From WQUF01 sp031549885 (GTDB lineage: Bacteria > Bacillota > Clostridia > Clostridiales > Clostridiaceae), in NCBI GenBank assembly GCA_031549885.1, contig JAVBPD010000059.1:1-28507 (forward strand): a stretch of 28,507 nt of DNA, written 5' to 3'. The notes below the pieces were generated by a model that searched no databases, was not told the DNA's origin, and worked only from the letters and a program-made list of their open reading frames with translations. The number at the start of each line of letters is the position of its first letter. Position 1 is the stretch's first letter. Of the stretch, positions 1 through 6,190 are shown in pieces. The translations under genes and the position numbers were made by a program.

Positions 1-136
1 AAGTCATTCTTGGGTTAATCGCTTTCGTAAGTTACTTATACGATTTGAGAAAACAGATGCTTCTTATTTAGGACTACTTATGTTTGCCTTTGCTTTTATT
101 GCTTTTCGTAAATGTGATGTTATTTAGGGATAAGCT
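1..136 (+). mobile_element. Right end of an IS5-family insertion sequence (partial)
   Basis: Only the last part of the element is in the window. It contains the 3' end of a transposase gene (stop at 125-127) and about nine bases after it. The boundary is placed at 136/137 because from base 137 the sequence aligns closely with the second kinase gene (from base 1726), while everything before 137 does not. Read inward from that edge, the terminus begins GAGCTTATCCC. The left end lies outside the window, so the terminal inverted repeat and target duplication cannot be confirmed. The flanking TTA/CTTAG would suit the short TA or TNA duplications made by several IS5 groups; that is inference. Confidence 0.75.
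2..127 (+). CDS. IS5-family transposase, C-terminal fragment
   Basis: The reading frame is open from the window edge to a TAG at 125-127 and encodes 41 residues. It begins SHSWVNRFRKLLIRFEK and continues through SYLGLLMFAFAFIAFRK. This matches the conserved end of IS5-family DDE transposases, where the catalytic Glu precedes a HSW-NRFR-LL-R-EK pattern, followed by a hydrophobic closing helix. The catalytic Glu itself would lie just left of the window. The strand is opposite to the interrupted kinase gene. Whether the transposase is intact upstream cannot be seen. Confidence 0.8.
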   Translation, partial: SHSWVNRFRKLLIRFEKTDASYLGLLMFAFAFIAFRKCDVI

Positions 137-733
137 CTTAGAATCGGTTTGTATTATTTTATTGTTCAAATAAAAAGAAAGCATAAAATACAAGCTTATA
201 ACTTCTACAAAAATGTATAATGAAATAAATATATCGCTTTTACTAGAATAAAAGGAAATAATACGCTTAAGAGGCTTTAAAATTATGCTATATATTAAAA
301 CTGTATAAATATTTATAAAAATAAGAATTAATATAATTTTATTTAAATTAATTAAATTAGTATATAAAAAATAATTTATATTATATTTCCCAATTACAGT
401 AAAAAAAGCGCTCATCTCTGAAAAAACTGTTACAAAAAAAACAGAAGCTCCAACTATACAAATTTTCCACTTACTATCTTTAAATAAAATAAAAAAAGTA
501 GCAATGCAAACACCACTCTCTACAAACGCCCTTTTATAATCATACCTTAAAACACACATTGAGAGGTACGCAATAGTTATAGAATACAAAGTATAGATTA
601 ATACAGAAACCAAAAGGGGATATCGTCTTTTTAAAAGCTTAAAAACAAAATAAATTTTAACCATATATATGATAAAATGATTCACAAACAATATAAAGGG
701 AATTATTTTGTCCTGTGCTAGATGCACATACAT
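137..733 (-). pseudogene. AgrC-like sensor kinase copy 1, truncated by the IS element
   Basis: This is a close paralogue of the complete kinase at 1009-2322. About 199 residues align from the N-terminus (IIPxILFVNHFIIYMVK, then the FSEMSAFFTVIG and LKPLKRIISFYSSKSDIF blocks) and then stop abruptly after DSK. What remains is the multi-spanning membrane sensor domain. The last membrane helix, the phosphoacceptor His and the ATPase domain are gone. The frame stays open past base 137 into antisense IS sequence and would stop at 74, adding a 20-residue tail rich in Lys, Ser and Asn. A truncated 219-residue membrane protein could therefore still be made. The ATG at 733 follows AAAGGA with an 8-base spacer. 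The missing kinase half may lie beyond the IS, outside the window. Confidence 0.8.
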
Positions 734-742
734 AAAGCCTTT

Positions 743-758
743 CCTTTTAATTAAAAGG
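743..758. repeat. 16-bp perfect palindrome ahead of the kinase copy 1
   Basis: CCTTTTAATTAAAAGG is self-complementary. It spans the stop codon of the 22-codon ORF (751-753), and its AAAAGG on the minus strand is part of the ribosome binding site of the truncated kinase. A protein operator or an RNA structure affecting translation of the kinase are both possible. It has no counterpart ahead of the intact kinase copy. Confidence 0.5.
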
Positions 759-819
759 TATGTAGTCTGTAAAATCTAAAACCATATATATATTTGTAAA
801 TCATCACCATATTCACCAT
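751..819 (-). CDS. 22-residue small ORF upstream of the truncated AgrC-like kinase
   Basis: This ORF has ATG at 819-817 and TAA at 753-751. A near-ideal ribosome binding site, GAGGTG at 831-826, lies six bases before the ATG, and a conserved promoter block precedes it. The peptide is short, basic and aromatic. It opens MVNMVMIYK and closes with YRLHTF, with five Tyr/Phe residues in the second half and no Cys or acidic residue. It ends 17 bases before the kinase start. A small peptide gene immediately in front of a peptide-sensing kinase suggests a signal peptide or a leader peptide that couples translation. I recognise no family, and it is unlike AgrD, which is longer and has an acidic C-terminal part. 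The start and ribosome binding site are seen; expression and function are inference. Confidence 0.5.
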   Translation of the reverse strand: MVNMVMIYKYIYGFRFYRLHTF

Positions 820-893
820 AGAAATCACCTCATTTTAATAGTTAGTTTAAATTTTAACATAAATAAATCATAAATTCATCACAAATTTAAATT
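820..893 (-). promoter_or_regulatory. Conserved promoter block of kinase copy 1
   Basis: This block aligns with 2325-2397 ahead of the intact kinase. Shared elements, read on the minus strand, are TTAAATTT, ATGAATTT, a -10-like TAAAAT (856-851), AACTATTAAA and the GAGGTG ribosome binding site. The hexamer 17 bases upstream of the -10 is TGAATT, a poor -35, as expected of a promoter that needs an activator. LytTR regulators bind near weak -35 elements, so the neighbouring response regulator is a candidate activator (inference). Confidence 0.45.
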
Positions 894-913
894 TATTAGA
901 TTCCTACCATATG

Positions 914-956
914 AAAAAAGCTAAAGTTCACTTTTAAATATAACTTTAGCCTTTAT
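914..956 (-). terminator. Intrinsic terminator after the intact AgrC-like kinase
   Basis: GCTAAAGTT (920-928) and AACTTTAGC (942-950) form a 9-bp stem. On the minus strand it is followed by six T (919-914). It lies downstream of the kinase stop at 1009, so the intact kinase and the truncated copy are separate transcripts. Confidence 0.8.
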
Positions 957-1008
957 TTATTATTATTCTATTTTTCATAAATTTCATAAGTGCACTCCAT
1001 CTAGAAAA

Positions 1009-2322
1009 TTAATTGTCTTCAGAATTTCTTAAATATATCATACAAACAAATTCACAATTTTCGCATGTAAAATAAGCATCTCCACCATATTTTTTAGCTA
1101 TGATCTTTAATATTTTAGTGCCAAGTCCATGGTTCTTTATATCGATATTTGAAGTAGCGAGGTCCCCATCAATGTATTTATTGCTAGGATTTTTCACAAT
1201 CCATACAAAATATCCACCCTTTTTCTTTGTTTCAACAATTATATATTTATCATCAAAATCCTCACAGCCTTTTATTGCATTATTTATAGAATTAGCAATA
1301 AGGTTGTTTAAATCAACATCCGAGATTTTAAGAGAACTTGGAAACTTTACAGATACATCCATTCTAATGTTATGCTCCTTACAATATGCAACTTTATAAT
1401 ATAGTAAAGCATCAGCAACTTCGTTTCCTGTGTTTAAAATAATAGGCAGCTTATTTATTTCTAAATTTATAGCCTCAATAAACTCAATTGCTTTTTTGCT
1501 ATTATTATTTATAAGCATAGCATATATGGTCTGTAGCTGGCTAATATAATCGTGCCTAAATAATTTGAGTCTTTCAAATTGAGTGATTATTTCTAAATTA
1601 TATTGATTTACAATTTTTTCTTGCCTTCCCTCAGATTTTTCTTGCTCTTTTACAATAGTATTGTTAATAACTAATATAATCATCACAAGTGAAATAGCAA
1701 GTAAAATTAAATATATTACAATATACTTAGAATCAATTTGTATCGTTTTATTGTTCCAATAAAAAGAAAGCATAAAATACAAGCTTACAATTTCTACAAA
1801 AATGTACAATGAAATAAAAATATCGCTTTTACTAGAATAAAATGAAATAATACGCTTAAGAGGTTTTAAAATTATGCTATATATTAAAACTGTATAAATA
1901 TTTATTAAAACGAGAACTAATATAATTTTATTTAAATTATGTAAATTATCAAATGCAAAATAATTTAAATCATATTCTCCAATTACGGTAAAAAAAGCGC
2001 TCATCTCCGAAAAAACTGATACAAAAAAAACAGAGGCTCCAGCTATACAAATTTTCCATTTATTATCTTTAAATAAAATAAAAAAAACAGCAAATCCAAC
2101 ACCACACTCTACAAATGCCCTTCTATAATCGTATCTAAAGATATACATTGAAAGATAGGCAACGATTATAGCATAAAAAGTATAAATTAATACAGAAAGT
2201 AGAAAATGGTACCTTCTTTTTAACAATGTAAAGACAAAGTACATTTTAACCATATATATGATAAAGTGATTCACAAACAATATAAGAGGAATTATTTTAG
2301 TATCTGCTAAATGCATATGCAC
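1009..2322 (-). CDS. AgrC-like sensor histidine kinase (GHKL family), copy 2, intact
   Basis: This 437-residue protein should sense an extracellular peptide and phosphorylate the adjacent LytTR regulator. Residues 1-220 form a multi-spanning hydrophobic domain with about six to seven helices, as in AgrC. A linker follows (KEQEKSEGRQEKI), then the phosphoacceptor region FRHDY with His at about 257. The GHKL ATPase domain has its N-box at NLIANSINNAIKG and a glycine box at NHGLGTKI. The Asn usually found after the His motif (RHDYxN) is Ser here. The start is GTG at 2322, eight bases after GAGGTG. An ATG at 2316 in the same frame is possible but sits farther from the ribosome binding site. It lies 89 bases downstream of the response regulator gene, on the same strand. 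No agrB or agrD is present, so the signal must be encoded elsewhere or be non-classical. Confidence 0.88.
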   Translation of the reverse strand: MHMHLADTKIIPLILFVNHFIIYMVKMYFVFTLLKRRYHFLLSVLIYTFYAIIVAYLSMYIFRYDYRRAFVECGVGFAVFFILFKDNKWKICIAGASVFFVSVFSEMSAFFTVIGEYDLNYFAFDNLHNLNKIILVLVLINIYTVLIYSIILKPLKRIISFYSSKSDIFISLYIFVEIVSLYFMLSFYWNNKTIQIDSKYIVIYLILLAISLVMIILVINNTIVKEQEKSEGRQEKIVNQYNLEIITQFERLKLFRHDYISQLQTIYAMLINNNSKKAIEFIEAINLEINKLPIILNTGNEVADALLYYKVAYCKEHNIRMDVSVKFPSSLKISDVDLNNLIANSINNAIKGCEDFDDKYIIVETKKKGGYFVWIVKNPSNKYIDGDLATSNIDIKNHGLGTKILKIIAKKYGGDAYFTCENCEFVCMIYLRNSEDN

Positions 2323-2324
2323 AT

Positions 2325-2397
2325 AAAAACCACCTCAATTTAATAGTTATCTTAAATTTTATCACAAATTTATCGAAAATTCATTATAAATTTAAGT
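2325..2397 (-). promoter_or_regulatory. Conserved promoter block of kinase copy 2
   Basis: This is the homologue of 820-893, with -10-like TAAAAT at 2361-2356 and GAGGTG at 2336-2331. An ATG at 2324 has the same spacing from the ribosome binding site as the 22-codon ORF has in copy 1. Here it opens only a five-codon frame (TAG at 2309-2307) that overlaps the GTG start of the kinase. No terminator separates this block from the response regulator upstream, so the kinase may also be read through from there. Confidence 0.45.
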
Positions 2398-2411
2398 CTA
2401 ATTGAGTAATA

Positions 2412-3146
2412 TCAATCAAAATCGCTTAATAAATATTCTTCATATTTTTTCTTAGCGCTTTTTCGGTATTTTCTAGTAATATTAACAGTTATTTCCTCTA
2501 AAATAAATTTATCCCCCTTATACTCAGTAACTTTACTGGCATTTATGATAAAGCTTTGATGGCATCTTATGAATAAAGGGCTTGGCAATGTTTCTTCTAC
2601 ATCATCAAGTTTACTATAAAACCTCATAATTTCTTTCTGGCCATTCTCTAAAATAATTTGTATCCTCCTATAATAATGAGAATTTTCAAAATATTTAATA
2701 TAATTAAAATAAATCTTCTTCTTCCCATTTGCAGTATCAGCATTAATATACTTCCCCATAGACTGTCTCATTAAGTTTATTGCTCTAACCATAGCTTTTT
2801 TAAATTTTTCGTCAGCAACAGGTTTAACTAAAAAATAAGCATGATTTATTTCATGTACATCCTGACAAAAGTTAATATCCACTGTGATGAAAATTACTTG
2901 AGCTTTTGGCAGATATTTATTAATTGACCTTCCTATTGTTAAACCATCAGCTTTTTTAAGCACCATATCAAGAAAAATAATATCATACTCTTCGCCTTTT
3001 TTTATAGCCATTAAAAAATTTGATTCATCAGTAAAGCCGTAAACTTCATATTCCATGCTCAAATATTTTTTTAGTAAATTTTTAATATCGTCAATATGGC
3101 TGATATTATCATCGCATATTGCAACTTTTAATATATATATCACCAC
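2412..3146 (-). CDS. AgrA-like LytTR response regulator
   Basis: This protein of about 244 residues has an N-terminal receiver domain: acidic pocket CDD near residue 12, phosphoacceptor Asp in DIIFLDMVL at about 60, and FLVKPV as the switch region. A C-terminal LytTR DNA-binding domain spans about 140-240, with the typical pattern SPLFIRCHQSFIIN before ITRKYRKSAKKKYEEYL. It should be phosphorylated by the kinase next to it and activate promoters through direct repeats. The start is awkward. The open frame begins with two GTG codons (3146 and 3143), while family members usually begin right at the KVAICDD strand, which here follows an ATA-TTA pair. No clear ribosome binding site precedes the first GTG, and the end of a 24-codon ORF overlaps it, so translational coupling is possible. 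Confidence 0.88.
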   Translation of the reverse strand: MVIYILKVAICDDNISHIDDIKNLLKKYLSMEYEVYGFTDESNFLMAIKKGEEYDIIFLDMVLKKADGLTIGRSINKYLPKAQVIFITVDINFCQDVHEINHAYFLVKPVADEKFKKAMVRAINLMRQSMGKYINADTANGKKKIYFNYIKYFENSHYYRRIQIILENGQKEIMRFYSKLDDVEETLPSPLFIRCHQSFIINASKVTEYKGDKFILEEITVNITRKYRKSAKKKYEEYLLSDFD

Positions 3147-3214
3147 TCTTTAATTATAAAAAAATTAGATATTAAAAAAATACTAGCAAATATTTTTTTA
3201 AATTTCCAGCACAT
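3140..3214 (-). CDS. Candidate 24-residue hydrophobic peptide overlapping the response regulator start
   Basis: ATG at 3214-3212 opens a 24-codon frame ending with TGA at 3142-3140, which overlaps the GTG start of the response regulator at 3146. The peptide begins MCWKFKK, continues with a hydrophobic run (IFASIFLISNFFII) and ends KEW. The pattern is a charged N-terminus plus a membrane helix, like small secreted or membrane peptides. No good ribosome binding site precedes the ATG, and AT-rich DNA can give such frames by chance. A second 18-codon frame (3172-3228) overlaps it. It is listed only because of the overlap with the regulator start and the peptide-sensing context. Confidence 0.25.
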   Translation of the reverse strand: MCWKFKKIFASIFLISNFFIIKEW

Positions 3215-3249
3215 TGTGAAAATAGCATTAAAAATCCACTATTCTACTT

Positions 3250-3282
3250 GATAAAAAAAATCAGACTTTAAAGCCTGACTCT
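3250..3282 (-). terminator. Intrinsic terminator of glyA
   Basis: TCAGAC (3261-3266) pairs with GCCTGA (3273-3278) with one G-U pair, extended by flanking pairs. Eight T follow on the minus strand (3260-3253). It lies just after the glyA stop at 3292 and separates glyA from the regulator operon. Confidence 0.8.
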
Positions 3283-3291
3283 TTTTATTTA

Positions 3292-4518
3292 TTAATAAAT
3301 AGGGAATTTTCTGCAAAGTTCTACAATTTCATTTTTAATGCTTGATAAATCTTCTTCTCTATGGTCAACAGCATAGTTAATGAAATAAGCGATCTTTTTC
3401 ATTTCCTCTTCTTTAAATCCTCTTGTAGTAACTGCAGCAGTTCCAATTCTCACTCCACTTGTTACAAATGGGCTAAGTTTTTCAGTAGGAATAGTATTTT
3501 TATTCACAGTAATATTATTATCTTGAAGCAATCTCTCGCAATCTTTTCCAGTAATATTTTTATTAGTTAAATCAACAAGCATTAAATGGTTGTCTGTTCC
3601 ATTTGAAACTATTCTAAAGCCATATTTCTTTAACTCTTCACTTAAAACTTTAGCGTTTTTCAATACTTGCTCCATATATTCTTTAAATTCCGGTCTCATA
3701 GCTTCCCCAAAAGCTAGAGCTTTAGCAGCTATTGTGTGCATAAGAGGTCCACCTTGAATACCAGGGAAAATAGTTTTATCTATATCCTTAGCATATTTTT
3801 CTTTACATAAAATAAGTCCACCTCTTGGTCCTCTTAATGTTTTATGCGTAGTAGATGTTACAAAGTCAGCATAAGGAACTGGATTTGGATGAAGCCCAGC
3901 TGCAATGATACCTGCAATATGAGCCATGTCCACCATTAAGTAAGCCCCTACTTCGTTTGCTATTTCACCAAACTTTTCAAAATCAATAATTCTAGAATAA
4001 GCGCTTGCTCCAGCAACTATAAGCTTTGGCTTAACTTCAATAGCTTTGCTTCTTAGCGCCTCATAATCAATTTTTTCGTCTTCTTCACTAACTCCATAAG
4101 CCTCAAATTTATATAAAATTCCAGAAAAATTGACAGGGTTTCCGTGCGTTAAATGGCCGCCATGGCTTAAATTCATACCTAAAACTGTATCGCCAGGCTT
4201 TAAAATGCTCATATATACAGCCATATTAGCTTGTGATCCAGAATGAGGTTGTACATTTGCATGTTCTGCCCCAAATATCTTACATACTCTATCTCTTGCT
4301 AAGTTTTCTGCTTTATCAACTATTTGGCATCCACCATAATATCTTTTTTCAGGATAACCTTCTGCATATTTATTTGTAAGAACTGAGCCATTGACCTCAA
4401 GCACAGCTTTTGACACAAAGTTTTCAGAAGCAATAAGTTCTATAGTTTCTTCTTCTCTTTCGTGTTCTTCATTAATTATTTTAAAAAGTTCCTCATCTTC
4501 TCTTTTTAAGTTTTCCAT
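3292..4518 (-). CDS. glyA: Serine hydroxymethyltransferase
   Basis: This PLP enzyme interconverts serine and glycine, passing the one-carbon unit to tetrahydrofolate in the cytoplasm. The 408-residue length is usual for bacterial GlyA. Visible motifs are ELIASENF (30-35), NKYAEGYPEKRYYGG (49-63), GSQANMAVY (about 94-102), DMAHIAGI (197-204) and the PLP lysine in TSTTHKTLRGPRGG at Lys226. The start ATG is preceded by GAGGTG with a suitable spacer. It is a single-gene transcript with its own promoter (4585-4613) and terminator. The roughly 60-base leader shows no riboswitch. Confidence 0.98.
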   Translation of the reverse strand: MENLKREDEELFKIINEEHEREEETIELIASENFVSKAVLEVNGSVLTNKYAEGYPEKRYYGGCQIVDKAENLARDRVCKIFGAEHANVQPHSGSQANMAVYMSILKPGDTVLGMNLSHGGHLTHGNPVNFSGILYKFEAYGVSEEDEKIDYEALRSKAIEVKPKLIVAGASAYSRIIDFEKFGEIANEVGAYLMVDMAHIAGIIAAGLHPNPVPYADFVTSTTHKTLRGPRGGLILCKEKYAKDIDKTIFPGIQGGPLMHTIAAKALAFGEAMRPEFKEYMEQVLKNAKVLSEELKKYGFRIVSNGTDNHLMLVDLTNKNITGKDCERLLQDNNITVNKNTIPTEKLSPFVTSGVRIGTAAVTTRGFKEEEMKKIAYFINYAVDHREEDLSSIKNEIVELCRKFPIY

Positions 4519-4584
4519 AATTACACCTCTATTTTCGTTTCTACTTTAAGTCTATTCAAAATTCCTATTTGAACGCATAGTTTT

Positions 4585-4613
4585 ATTATAACTTTCCTTT
4601 TTAATTTATGCAA
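4585..4613 (-). promoter_or_regulatory. glyA promoter, sigma-A type
   Basis: Read on the minus strand, the -35 is TTGCAT (4613-4608), the spacer is 17 bases and the -10 is a perfect TATAAT (4590-4585). Transcription would start near 4578, giving a leader of about 60 bases. Confidence 0.75.
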
Positions 4614-4692
4614 ACTTATAAAAAAATATTTTTTGAATAAACTATTAAAAATTTAAATACAATAAACAATCATATAAATTAAGGAGTTATTT

Positions 4693-5460
4693 ATGGATGT
4701 TGATAAAATATTATCATTAATTTGCACTGCAGGTGAAATAATGCTAAAAAATGGAGCTGAAATATACAGGGTAGAGGATACAACAAGCAGATTGTGTGCT
4801 TCTTACGGTTTTTTTAATATAAATAGTTTTGCCATGCCATCTATTATTTTTTTAAATGTATCCTATGGTAATAAAAACTATAGCGCTATGCGTAGAGTAA
4901 CATCTAGACAGTTGAATTTACAAAAAGTAATTGAAATCAACAATCTTTCAAGAGGTATATTAGATAAACCCTTATCAATTAAAGAGTTAGAAATAAAAAT
5001 AAATAATATAGAGAACAACAACAACATTAAAAATTATAAATCTGTGTTTTTTTCTGCTTTAGCTGCTTGTGGCTTTACGTTATTATTTAAAGGAAGTTTT
5101 GTTGATGCATTTATTTCGTTTTTCATCGGTTTTATTTTAAAGATATTTCAAATAATTTTTACAAGTAAAATTAATTATTTTATGGGCAATATCTTTTCTG
5201 GTGCTTTAGTGTCACTGATTGCTATAATTTCCTTTTTAATCATACCTGGAATAAATTATAATGTGGTCATAATTGGAAGTGTTGTGCTTTTGCTTCCTGG
5301 TATAGCCATCACAAATTCCATAAGGGATACTTTAACTGGTGATTTTTCATCAGGGCTTTCAAGAGCTGTAGAAGCCATAGTAATAGGTGTTTCAATAGCT
5401 GTTGGCACAGGTTTTATCCTGACTTTGTTTAAAAATATTCTTGGAGGAAAAATATTATGA
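4693..5460 (+). CDS. Threonine/serine exporter ThrE, N-terminal-domain subunit
   Basis: This 255-residue protein belongs to the ThrE family (DUF1212 half). Its soluble N-terminal part carries the family signature MLKNGAEIYRVEDTTSRL near residues 16-34. About five hydrophobic segments follow from residue 115, including FISFFIGFILKIFQIIF and SVVLLLPGIAITNSIRDTL. In actinobacteria the two halves are one protein that exports threonine and serine; in Firmicutes they are two genes, as here. AAGGAG lies six bases before the ATG. The next gene overlaps by four bases (ATGA), so the pair is translationally coupled. It is divergent from glyA, which makes serine, so a role in serine or threonine balance is plausible but not shown. 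Confidence 0.88.
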   Translation: MDVDKILSLICTAGEIMLKNGAEIYRVEDTTSRLCASYGFFNINSFAMPSIIFLNVSYGNKNYSAMRRVTSRQLNLQKVIEINNLSRGILDKPLSIKELEIKINNIENNNNIKNYKSVFFSALAACGFTLLFKGSFVDAFISFFIGFILKIFQIIFTSKINYFMGNIFSGALVSLIAIISFLIIPGINYNVVIIGSVVLLLPGIAITNSIRDTLTGDFSSGLSRAVEAIVIGVSIAVGTGFILTLFKNILGGKIL

Positions 5461-5906
5461 CTATATTGACTGATGCTATATTCTCATTTATTGCAACCTT
5501 TAGTTTTGGAGTATTGTTTAATATAAGAGGCAAAAACTTATTCTTTTGCTCATTTATATCTTGTATAACTTGGATTGTTTTTGAAATTCTAAGCAATAAT
5601 GATTTAAATTTGCTTGCATATTTAATATCTGCTTTTGTAGCTGGTATTTTAAGCGAATGTTTTGCTATAATATTAAAGTACCCAGTTTTAACATTTAATT
5701 TATGTGGAATAATTTGTCTGGTTCCAGGAAGTAAAATTTATTTTGCCATGACATATTTTATAAACAATGACATATCTTCTGCTGCAAATGGCATCTTTGA
5801 AGCTATATGCATTGCAGGTGCTATATCCATAGGAGTTTTATTTTCATCTTCACTTATTACAATTAGCAAGAGCTTTAAAAGAAAGGTAGTTATTTTAAAA
5901 AAATAA
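5457..5906 (+). CDS. Threonine/serine exporter ThrE, C-terminal-domain subunit
   Basis: This 149-residue hydrophobic protein matches the ThrE_2 half (DUF3815), with about four membrane segments and the conserved CLVPGSKIYFAMTYF region near residues 88-102. It starts inside the stop codon of the preceding gene, with GGAGG a short way upstream. The two proteins should form one membrane transporter. Family membership is clear. The substrate is taken from the family and has not been tested here. Confidence 0.85.
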   Translation: MTILTDAIFSFIATFSFGVLFNIRGKNLFFCSFISCITWIVFEILSNNDLNLLAYLISAFVAGILSECFAIILKYPVLTFNLCGIICLVPGSKIYFAMTYFINNDISSAANGIFEAICIAGAISIGVLFSSSLITISKSFKRKVVILKK

Positions 5907-5910
5907 AAAG

Positions 5911-5928
5911 AAGCCTCTTTCAAGGCTT
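5911..5928 (-). terminator. Hairpin after the ThrE pair, oriented for the minus strand
   Basis: AAGCCT (5911-5916) and AGGCTT (5923-5928) form a 6-bp stem. The T tract lies on the minus-strand side (5910-5898), while on the plus strand the hairpin is followed by AAACCAG with no T tract. It sits where a terminator for the plus-strand exporter genes is expected but faces the other way. It may only slow plus-strand polymerase or end antisense transcription. Confidence 0.4.
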
Positions 5929-6091
5929 AAACCAGAAGAAAATTAAAATAAAAATTATTATTGCTTCAAATATATTATCATCTATTTTAATTAAGATTTC
6001 AAGAACATATGTTTTGTTTATTTCGACATTATATTATAACCAAAAACTATTAATTTTTTAATTTATTAAAATATATAATAATTGAATAAAT

Positions 6092-6120
6092 TTGTACTAT
6101 TCTACGATTTTTTATATTAT
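6092..6120 (+). promoter_or_regulatory. Promoter of the MATE gene
   Basis: TTGTAC (6092-6097), a 17-base spacer and TATTAT (6115-6120) fit a sigma-A promoter. The leader is about 65 bases. The rest of the 5929-6190 gap is AT-rich, with no ORF or structure that I can support. Confidence 0.6.
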
Positions 6121-6190
6121 AATAAAGAAAGCTTTTAGATCAATAGATATAATTTGCATTATTTAGCTATAAATTTTTGAGGTGATTTTC

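Noticed and set aside
1100..1399. 99-codon plus-strand frame opposite the intact kinase
   Set aside because: It is antisense to the conserved ATPase domain of the kinase, has no ribosome binding site, and resembles no protein.
4519..4580. Possible glycine or THF riboswitch ahead of glyA
   Set aside because: The leader is only about 60 bases from the promoter to the start and shows no conserved riboswitch core or terminator.
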